Assembly: GCA_004298725.1 (NCBI GenBank)
Contig: SCQA01000193.1
Location: forward strand, 1 to 7,014
Direction: 5' to 3'
Source of the DNA: a bacterium
Lineage (GTDB): Bacteria > Desulfobacterota > GWC2-55-46
Length of the DNA: 7,014 nucleotides
Positions 1 through 5,176 of this stretch are shown piece by piece. The position numbers and the translations under genes were made by a program. Every line of letters starts with the position of its first letter. Positions within the stretch are counted from its first letter, which is position 1. The notes beneath the pieces are model-generated. The model saw only the letters and a list, made by a program, of their open reading frames with translations. It searched no databases and was not told where the DNA came from.

Positions 1-521
1 GTGGCGCCGAGGAACAGATACGCCGTGCTTGAAAGGCCCGGCGCAAGCCACGGCCCCACGATGTAAGTTGTAAGCACCTGAGGGAGTATGACGCCGAGAC
101 ACGCCACGAGAAATGACGGCACGCCGACCTTCATCATGGAGGTCAGACTGCTTTCTATGCCTATTTGAAGAAGCAACATAACCACGCCGAGTTCGGCAAG
201 GAAGTGGATAATCCCGTTTGACTTTATCGGCTCGAAAACATCTATGCCGACAAGATACAGGCTTCCGGCGGCAACGCCGATTAACAGCTCGCCGAGCACG
301 GCAGGCTGGCCTACGCGCTCAATAAGGCTTGAAGCCCTCGCAAGAATAAGTATTACGGCTATCCACAAAAAAGTGACGGGGAAAATGTCATGCCCGGCTT
401 CTTTTGGCACGGCGTCCGCGGCGAATACGGTTGACTGTAAAATAATAGCGGCTATGACAAAGAGCATGGCGGAAAGCCACACCCCGCCGCGTGTATGTAC
501 AGCCTTGTTTGCGACTGCCAT
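1..521 (-). CDS. Cation:proton antiporter, CPA2 / Na_H_Exchanger family, N-terminal part (3' end outside window)
   Basis: This is a partial inner-membrane monovalent cation:proton antiporter; 173 complete codons are visible and the frame is still open at the left edge. Reading the minus strand from the ATG at 521-519, residues 1-34 look like a Sec signal peptide: K6 and R11, then a hydrophobic stretch from about 14 to 33, ending VFA before ADA. Hydrophobic segments follow at about 47-61, 74-93, 104-122 and 134-155. The family-typical stretch ERVGQPAVLGELLIG (68-82) and LLLQIGIESSL (116-126) match the first transmembrane part of CPA2/Kef-type exchangers. A typical family member is about 380-450 residues or longer, so more than half is missing, including the region expected to hold the ion-binding acidic residues and any C-terminal regulatory domain. 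The start is supported by the sequence GAGGGGTG eight bases upstream. The ion (Na+ or K+) cannot be told from this part. It is transcribed divergently from the CBS-domain gene. Confidence 0.88.
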   Translation of the reverse strand, partial: MAVANKAVHTRGGVWLSAMLFVIAAIILQSTVFAADAVPKEAGHDIFPVTFLWIAVILILARASSLIERVGQPAVLGELLIGVAAGSLYLVGIDVFEPIKSNGIIHFLAELGVVMLLLQIGIESSLTSMMKVGVPSFLVACLGVILPQVLTTYIVGPWLAPGLSSTAYLFLGA

Positions 522-529
522 GACTGACT

Positions 530-537
530 CACCCCTC
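530..537 (-). promoter_or_regulatory. Ribosome binding site of the antiporter gene
   Basis: On the minus strand the purine-rich sequence GAGGGGTG lies eight bases before the ATG at 521-519. It is the only good Shine-Dalgarno-like site nearby. It favours this start, which includes the signal peptide, over the internal ATG at codon 19, which would cut the hydrophobic segment. Confidence 0.65.
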
Positions 538-575
538 ACTATGAACAAACCGCGAAAGTATTTAAAACCGTCAAA

Positions 576-604
576 ATGATATGTATTTTCACTATGGTTG
601 TCAA
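576..604 (-). promoter_or_regulatory. Predicted sigma70-type promoter of the antiporter gene
   Basis: Read on the minus strand, TTGACA (604-599) is followed by exactly 17 bases and then TATCAT (581-576). This is a perfect -35 box and a five-of-six -10 box at optimal spacing. Transcription would begin near 569 and give a leader of about 48 nt before the antiporter start codon. It lies in the 147-bp divergent gap between the antiporter and the CBS-domain gene. This is motif inspection only, but it is the best promoter match in the window. Confidence 0.65.
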
Positions 605-668
605 CAGTAATGCGAATATTCATTTAACAGTAGCTAAAAACCTTGATAGGCCGTAAAATATATCCATT

Positions 669-1097
669 ATGATTGCCGCCAACATAATGTCAACGGACTT
701 TATCAAGCTTTCGCCGGATGAGAGCCTTGCCCCTGCGCTTGAGGCTTTAAGCGCGGAAGGCTCCGGCGCGTTGCTGGCGGTTGTTGACGCCTCCAACGTC
801 GCGATAGGCGTTATAAGCCAGCGAAGCATCATGCGGCAAGCCAGAGCTAAAACCCTGCCGGAGGTTATATCGGCGATAACGGCCTTGCCGCTTAAAAAAG
901 CGGAAGAAGCCATGGTCGCGGACTTTGCTTCTCTACCGCCTTCAGCACCGATTGAAGAGGTGCTGGCGCTTTTTACGCGCAAACAAAACCCGGCTGAAGC
1001 AGTCCTCGTTGTTGACGACGCAGGCAGACTTTTAGGAATAATCACACCAAACGGAATAATAAAAAGGCTATGCCGATACCACAGGAAAAACCAATAA
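669..1097 (+). CDS. Small stand-alone twin CBS-domain protein
   Basis: The 142-residue protein consists almost entirely of two CBS domains, a Bateman module that in characterised proteins binds adenine nucleotides and regulates a partner. CBS 1 covers about residues 1-57 (ANIMSTDFIKLSPDESL, then GVISQRSIMR). CBS 2 covers about 79-137 (M82VADFASLPPSAPIEEVL, then VLVVDDAGRLLGIITPNGI). The ATG at 669 fits the family pattern, in which a short strand precedes IMSTD. A second in-frame ATG at 687 would remove that strand. Neither has a good Shine-Dalgarno sequence; the nearest AGG is 18 bases upstream of 669. There is no signal peptide, membrane segment or effector domain, so it is cytoplasmic and its partner is unknown. 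Its last 28 bases overlap hemW in another frame, which suggests co-transcription. A link to the divergent antiporter is possible but unproven. Confidence 0.85.
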   Translation: MIAANIMSTDFIKLSPDESLAPALEALSAEGSGALLAVVDASNVAIGVISQRSIMRQARAKTLPEVISAITALPLKKAEEAMVADFASLPPSAPIEEVLALFTRKQNPAEAVLVVDDAGRLLGIITPNGIIKRLCRYHRKNQ

Positions 1098-2269
1098 AAA
1101 ACTCAATTGGCGTTTATGCACACATACCGTACTGCGCTTCAAAGTGCCTCTACTGCGACTTTAACTCCGCAGTGGCGCGCACCGCGCCCGAGAGGCGCTA
1201 TACCGACTGCCTTATAAAGGAACTCGCCTCGGCGGCAAAAGCCGAAGACGCTAAAGCAGGGGCGCTTCAAACCATATACATCGGCGGAGGAACCCCCTCG
1301 ATATTCTCCCCTCCCCCTATTTCACGCCTGATAAAAGCGATAAAAGAACTGCTATCGCCAAATGCTGACGAAAACGTTGAAATAACAATTGAAATAAACC
1401 CCGAAAGTATTGACGATGAAAAACTTGATGGCTACGGGAATGCCGGTGTAAACCGCGTAAGCATAGGCGTGCAGTCATTTAACGACGCAATGCTTAAAAC
1501 GCTTGGCCGTATACACACCGCGCAAAAAGCAATTGACGCGTTTATCTTGGCCCGCAAAGCCGGGTTTGACAACATCGGCGTTGACCTGATATTCGCCCTG
1601 CCCGGCCAGAGCTTGAACGATTGGAAAGCCGAACTTCAGAAGGTAGTTGAACTCGGCGCCGAACACATATCCCTTTACGGCCTTACAATAGAACAGAACA
1701 CGCCTTTTTACGCGAAATATAAGATACTTTCAACGGACGGCCTGCCTTCGGAGGAAGAAGAAGCCCAAATGTACGAAGTTGCCGTTGAAACTCTTAAAAA
1801 GGCCGGCTACGTACATTATGAAATATCCAACTTCGCCATGCCCGGACGCTTAAGCAGGCACAACCAAAGGTACTGGTACGGCCTTGACACCATAGGGCTT
1901 GGCGCCGGAGCGCATTCGTTCGTGAATACTCCGCCGTGGGGAAAACGGCACTGGAACGAAAAGAACCCTGAGCGATACATGAACCTTGTCGAAGCAGGAG
2001 GCAAGGCCTCTGCCGGAGGAGAAACACTGACAAAAGCTCAGGCCATGACGGAATGTGCCATGCTCTCGCTTAGAATGATTGAACGGGGCATTGACATAGC
2101 CGCATTTTGCGAACGCTTCGGCGTAGCCCCTGATACGGCGTTTAAAAACCTCGGAATGCTTAAAGATTCCGGCCTTGTAAGCATAACGGACAACGCAATC
2201 AGGCTTACTCCACGGGGCGTGCTTATTTCAAACGAGGTCTTTTTAAGCCTGACTAAAACCCTTTTGTAA
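1070..2269 (+). CDS. hemW: HemW, radical SAM heme chaperone (HemN-like)
   Basis: This is a 399-residue radical SAM protein of the HemN/HemW family. The cluster motif is C22-x3-C26-x2-C29 followed by D30-F31. The Phe, where true coproporphyrinogen dehydrogenase HemN has a fourth Cys, marks it as HemW. HemW homologues bind heme and deliver it to respiratory proteins rather than oxidising coproporphyrinogen. Other family signatures are GGGTPS (72-77), GVQSFND, VDLIFALPGQS, EISNFA, the HemW-typical HNQRYW (264-269) and GAGAHS. A C-terminal HemN_C-type domain ends in LTPRGVLISNEVF. The length is close to E. coli HemW (378), with a slightly longer N-terminus of about 14 residues before VYAHIPYC. 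The ATG at 1070 lies inside the CBS gene. Its only Shine-Dalgarno candidate (AAGG, 1064-1067) is just two bases away, so translation may depend on coupling. Many databases label such proteins oxygen-independent coproporphyrinogen III oxidase, which is probably wrong here. Position next to hrcA is common. Confidence 0.93.
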   Translation: MPIPQEKPIKNSIGVYAHIPYCASKCLYCDFNSAVARTAPERRYTDCLIKELASAAKAEDAKAGALQTIYIGGGTPSIFSPPPISRLIKAIKELLSPNADENVEITIEINPESIDDEKLDGYGNAGVNRVSIGVQSFNDAMLKTLGRIHTAQKAIDAFILARKAGFDNIGVDLIFALPGQSLNDWKAELQKVVELGAEHISLYGLTIEQNTPFYAKYKILSTDGLPSEEEEAQMYEVAVETLKKAGYVHYEISNFAMPGRLSRHNQRYWYGLDTIGLGAGAHSFVNTPPWGKRHWNEKNPERYMNLVEAGGKASAGGETLTKAQAMTECAMLSLRMIERGIDIAAFCERFGVAPDTAFKNLGMLKDSGLVSITDNAIRLTPRGVLISNEVFLSLTKTLL

Positions 2270-2272
2270 ACC

Positions 2273-2301
2273 TTGACATTGAACTGTGCGGTTGCTATCT
2301 T
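2273..2301 (+). promoter_or_regulatory. Predicted promoter upstream of hrcA
   Basis: In the 59-bp gap after hemW, TTGACA (2273-2278) is followed by 17 bases and TATCTT (2296-2301). This is a perfect -35 box and a four-of-six -10 box. Transcription would start near 2308, giving a leader of about 20 nt before the hrcA ATG. The expected HrcA operator CIRCE (TTAGCACTC-N9-GAGTGCTAA) is not present here. The boxes look like a housekeeping promoter rather than a sigma32 promoter. Confidence 0.55.
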
Positions 2302-2328
2302 ATATGTTGGAATATTACGAAACTTATT

Positions 2329-3381
2329 ATGACTTTAAAGACAACCGATAAAAATATCGCCGGTTTTTCAGAGCGAAGCAAGAGGATACTCGGCGCCATT
2401 GTAAAAGATTACATCTTAACGGCGGAGCCGGTGGGGTCTAAAGCCATTGCCACGCGCTACTTGCTTGATTTAAGCCCGGCAACGATACGCAACATCATGG
2501 CCGAGCTTGAAAGCTCCGGTTTTCTTACATCGCCGCACACCTCCGCCGGAAGGATACCCACTGAAAAGAGCTTCCGCTTTTACATTGACAGCCTTCTTGA
2601 GCTTGAAGAGCCGCTTGACAACGACAAAAACATGCTGAGAAGATGTTCGGAGGCCAACACAGGCATTGAAAACGCCTTTGAGCGCGCCACTAAGGCCCTC
2701 TCCACCCTTACAAGCTGTGCCGGGCTTGCCTTCATGCCCGGAAAAGACAACTTTACCATAAAGCACATAAGGCTCTTGCCCATTGACCGCGAAACCGTCA
2801 TGGTGCTTATAATGTCAAGGCTCGGCATGGTCAAAACGCGCCGCGTAAGAATAGACGTCAACGGCCTTAACCTCGAAAAAACATCAAACTACCTTAACTC
2901 CGTCGGCTCCGGCCTTACTCTGCGCTCGCTTCGCGCTAAAATAGCCCTTGAAATGAAGATTGAAAAGAACCTTTACGACGAGATCCTCTCCAACGCTTTC
3001 AAACTTAGCAGGATGGCGCTTGGCGACGACAACGACGACTCCGTAAAAGACCTCTTCGTCGAAGGGCACATGAAGATGATAGAGCAACCCGAATTCAGGG
3101 ACGATCTTGCAAGGCTTAAAGAGATATTCGCCGCGTTTGAAGAAAAAAACCTTCTCATAAAGATACTCGACAAGAGCATTGAGGAAGAAGGAGTCCACGT
3201 ATTCATGGGCTCGCAGTCAAGCATAGAACAGTTCAGCGGGCTTTCATTCGTAACCGCTCCGTGCGGCAGGGGTAAAGACATTTTCGGCACGCTCGGAGTC
3301 ATAGGGCCGGTAAGGATGAACTACTCGAAAATTCTTCCGTTGGTCTCCTACACCGCTGGGCTTCTCAGCGGAAGCTTTTAA
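2329..3381 (+). CDS. hrcA: HrcA, heat-inducible transcription repressor
   Basis: This is a 350-residue HrcA, the usual family length. In characterised bacteria HrcA represses groE and dnaK operons by binding the CIRCE inverted repeat, and it needs GroEL for activity. The N-terminal winged helix-turn-helix spans about residues 14-85. It contains SERSKRILGAIVKDYI, the recognition-helix region around S49-PATIRNIMAELE, and the family hallmark HTSAGRIPT (70-78). The remaining part is the GAF-like and dimerisation region, ending in the conserved VIGPVRMNYSKILPL (from V324) and YTAGLLS. The ATG at 2329 has no clear Shine-Dalgarno sequence; GGAA lies about 17 bases upstream. The first 13 residues are an extension relative to typical members, but no better start is seen. 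It is the first gene after the predicted promoter and is followed by grpE after 46 bp. No CIRCE is found in the window, so autoregulation is not evident. Confidence 0.96.
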   Translation: MTLKTTDKNIAGFSERSKRILGAIVKDYILTAEPVGSKAIATRYLLDLSPATIRNIMAELESSGFLTSPHTSAGRIPTEKSFRFYIDSLLELEEPLDNDKNMLRRCSEANTGIENAFERATKALSTLTSCAGLAFMPGKDNFTIKHIRLLPIDRETVMVLIMSRLGMVKTRRVRIDVNGLNLEKTSNYLNSVGSGLTLRSLRAKIALEMKIEKNLYDEILSNAFKLSRMALGDDNDDSVKDLFVEGHMKMIEQPEFRDDLARLKEIFAAFEEKNLLIKILDKSIEEEGVHVFMGSQSSIEQFSGLSFVTAPCGRGKDIFGTLGVIGPVRMNYSKILPLVSYTAGLLSGSF

Positions 3382-3421
3382 CAAGCCCCGCCGTTGCCAA
3401 TTAGAACACTAACGTCAATAC

Positions 3422-3425
3422 AGGA
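3422..3425 (+). promoter_or_regulatory. Ribosome binding site deciding the grpE start
   Basis: AGGA lies two bases before the ATG at 3428 and five bases before the adjacent ATG at 3431. The second spacing is more favourable, so translation probably starts at 3431 and the annotated first Met may be spurious. The protein differs by only one residue. Confidence 0.45.
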
Positions 3426-3427
3426 AT

Positions 3428-4027
3428 ATGATGACAAACAATAAGATGAAAAACAATTCAACCGGCGGAGAAACCGCCGGAGAAAAAGAACAAGACGCCT
3501 TGATACCAGACGAAACCGCCGAGGAAACAGCGCTTATAGAAGAGACCGGCTGGAATAAAATTGAAAGGCTTGAATCAGAGCTGTCTGAAAAAACAAAGGA
3601 AACCGCCGCGCTCTACGATAGGCTTTTAAGGCTCACGGCTGATACTGAAAACTACAAAAAGCGGGTTGAAAAAGAAAAGGGCGAATCAATAGCGCTGGCT
3701 AACGAAAGCCTGATAACCGAGATACTGCCTGTGCTTGACAACCTTGAAAGGGCGTTTTATCACGCAAATGACGGCACAGGCAACAAAAACTCGCTCCATG
3801 AAGGCGTTCAGCTGACGCTTGAGCAGTTCCGCGCAACTCTTAAAAAATTCGGCATTACAGAGGTAAAGTCAGTCGGCGAAAAATTCGACCCTGTCCTGCA
3901 CCACGCCATAAGCCATGATGACGCCGACGGCTTTGAACCCGGCACGGTTGTAAAGGAATTCCAAAAGGGGTATTTTCTGAAGGGCAAACTTATAAGGCCG
4001 TCAATGGTGGCCGTTTCCAAAGATTAG
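3428..4027 (+). CDS. grpE: GrpE, nucleotide exchange factor for DnaK
   Basis: This is a 199-residue GrpE, which dimerises and releases ADP from DnaK in the DnaK-DnaJ-GrpE cycle in the cytoplasm. Residues 1-40 are a hydrophilic, acidic, low-conservation tail. From about 43 to 105 there is a long heptad-like helix (WNKIERLESELSEK, then NYKKRVEKEKGE) typical of the GrpE coiled coil. It is followed by LPVLDNLERAFYHA. The C-terminal beta domain carries the family signature: FGITEV, GEKFDPVLHHAI (150-161), GTVVKEFQKGYFL, and the ending KLIRPSMVAVSK. The length agrees with the family (about 180-210). The start may be the second ATG at 3431. It lies 46 bp after hrcA and 33 bp before dnaJ, consistent with a single transcript. 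The usual next gene, dnaK, is missing at this place. Confidence 0.96.
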   Translation: MMTNNKMKNNSTGGETAGEKEQDALIPDETAEETALIEETGWNKIERLESELSEKTKETAALYDRLLRLTADTENYKKRVEKEKGESIALANESLITEILPVLDNLERAFYHANDGTGNKNSLHEGVQLTLEQFRATLKKFGITEVKSVGEKFDPVLHHAISHDDADGFEPGTVVKEFQKGYFLKGKLIRPSMVAVSKD

Positions 4028-4045
4028 GCATAACTTCATTTTAAA

Positions 4046-4052
4046 AAGGCGG
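4046..4052 (+). promoter_or_regulatory. Ribosome binding site of dnaJ
   Basis: AAGGCGG ends eight bases before the ATG at 4061 and supports that start. It lies in the 33-bp grpE-dnaJ gap, which contains no room for a promoter plus operator and no remnant of dnaK. Confidence 0.55.
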
Positions 4053-4060
4053 CTAAGCGG

Positions 4061-5176
4061 ATGGAAGAAAAGGACTACTACAAAATACTCGGCGTTCAAA
4101 GAAACGCCGCGGACGATGAATTAAAAAAGGCGTATCGCAGGCTTGCCCAAGAGTACCACCCTGACAAACACAAAGGCGAAAAAGCCGCGGAAGAAAAGTT
4201 CAAGCTGATAAATGAAGCGTACGAAGTGCTGAAGGACCCCAACAAAAGGGCGCACTACGACCGCTTCGGCAGTGCCGCCGGAGCCGGACAACGCGGACCA
4301 GGGGCAGGTGGGTATTCAACTGAAGCCGGCTTCGGAGCTGACTTTCAAGACCTCTTCGGAGAGGTCTTTTCCGATTTCTTCGGCGGGCGCGAGCGCGGCC
4401 CGGAACGCGGAGCCGATTTAAGGTACGACCTTGAAGTTACCTTTAACGAAGCCGCATTCGGCGCTGAAAAGAGCATAACCATACCGAGGACAACGTCCTG
4501 CGCCTCATGCAGAGGCACTGGCGCAAAGGCAGGCACCGCGCCAAAACAATGCTCCGCGTGCAAAGGCAGGGGGCAGGTGCGCTTTCAGCAGGGCTTTCTC
4601 GCGGTAACAAGGACTTGCCCGCAGTGCCGCGGCACTGGTAGCGTCATTACCGACCCGTGCGCCCAATGCTCCGGCACGGGCAAAACGCGAAGCACGCAAA
4701 CCCTTACCGTAAAAGTTCCTCCGGGCGTGGACACGGACTCAAGGCTCCGCCTTGTCGGCGAAGGCGACTCCGGAGGCCCGGGAGGCCGCCCCGGCGACCT
4801 TTACATTATAATAACCGCACTCCAGCACGAATTATTTAAGCGCGATGGCAACGACATAATCTGTGAAGTGCCTATCAGTTTTTCTCAGGCGGCTCTTGGC
4901 GCTGAATTAGACGTGCCTACGCTTGAAGGCAACTCAAAGCTAAAAATACCGGCGGGAACCCAGCCGGGCAAGCTGTACAGGATGAAAAACAAGGGCATAG
5001 CTTCGCTTGAAACCGGCAGACGCGGGGACGAACTGATTATAATAAAAGTGGAAGTGCCTTCCAAACTTACAAAAAGGCAAAAAGAACTGCTTGAAGAATT
5101 TGCCGCTGAAAGCGGCGAAGACGCCATGCCTATCGGAAAAAACTTCTTTTCAAAAGTTAAGGACCTGTTTGAATGA
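4061..5176 (+). CDS. dnaJ: DnaJ, Hsp40 co-chaperone (type I)
   Basis: This is a complete type I DnaJ of 371 residues (E. coli DnaJ has 376). It delivers unfolded clients to DnaK and stimulates its ATPase. The J domain occupies about residues 5-70 with the essential HPD at 33-35, and KDPNKRAHYDRFG closes it. A Gly/Phe-rich region follows at about 71-115. The zinc-binding domain has all four CxxCxGxG motifs: CASCRGTG from C147, CSACKGRG from C164, CPQCRGTG from C186 and CAQCSGTG from C200. The C-terminal substrate-binding beta domains include VKVPPGVDTDSRLRL, GGRPGDLYI, ALGAELDVPTLEG and IPAGTQPGKLYRMKNKGI. All catalytic and metal-binding residues are intact. The ATG at 4061 has a Shine-Dalgarno sequence eight bases upstream. 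The stop codon overlaps the start of the next gene (ATGA, 5173-5176). Confidence 0.97.
   Translation: MEEKDYYKILGVQRNAADDELKKAYRRLAQEYHPDKHKGEKAAEEKFKLINEAYEVLKDPNKRAHYDRFGSAAGAGQRGPGAGGYSTEAGFGADFQDLFGEVFSDFFGGRERGPERGADLRYDLEVTFNEAAFGAEKSITIPRTTSCASCRGTGAKAGTAPKQCSACKGRGQVRFQQGFLAVTRTCPQCRGTGSVITDPCAQCSGTGKTRSTQTLTVKVPPGVDTDSRLRLVGEGDSGGPGGRPGDLYIIITALQHELFKRDGNDIICEVPISFSQAALGAELDVPTLEGNSKLKIPAGTQPGKLYRMKNKGIASLETGRRGDELIIIKVEVPSKLTKRQKELLEEFAAESGEDAMPIGKNFFSKVKDLFE
5159..5163 (+). promoter_or_regulatory. Ribosome binding site of the TPR/periplasmic-binding gene, inside dnaJ
   Basis: AAGGA lies nine bases before the ATG at 5173, within the last codons of dnaJ. It supports the start that overlaps the dnaJ stop codon and gives an intact signal peptide. 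Confidence 0.5.

Larger units (their letters stand above)
522..668. other. Divergent intergenic region between antiporter and CBS-domain gene
   Basis: This 147-bp AT-rich gap separates two divergently oriented genes. The minus-strand promoter and ribosome binding site lie in its left two thirds. For the plus-strand CBS gene no convincing promoter is seen. The best candidate is TTGATA (643-648) with TATGAT (668-673), but the 19-base spacer is long and the -10 box would overlap the start codon. No long inverted repeat or RNA gene is apparent. Confidence 0.5.

Noticed and set aside
244..579. Plus-strand open frame of 111 codons opposite the antiporter
   Set aside because: It is an antisense shadow: its product has no recognisable motif, while the minus strand shows a clear antiporter with promoter and ribosome binding site.
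643..673. TTGATA-N19-TATGAT as promoter of the CBS gene
   Set aside because: The spacer is two bases too long and the -10 box overlaps the start codon that the family alignment favours, so it is not listed as a feature.
620..1045. Minus-strand open frame of 141 codons opposite the CBS gene
   Set aside because: The product is Ala/Ser-rich with no family features, whereas the plus strand encodes two CBS domains.
1070..2269. True oxygen-independent coproporphyrinogen dehydrogenase (HemN)
   Set aside because: The motif is CxxxCxxCxF rather than CxxxCxxCxC, and the HNxxYW motif is present; both point to HemW.
3401..3412. TTAGAACACTAA as a CIRCE half-operator upstream of grpE
   Set aside because: CIRCE has nine-base arms with a nine-base spacer; only a four-base TTAG/CTAA match is present, which is expected by chance.
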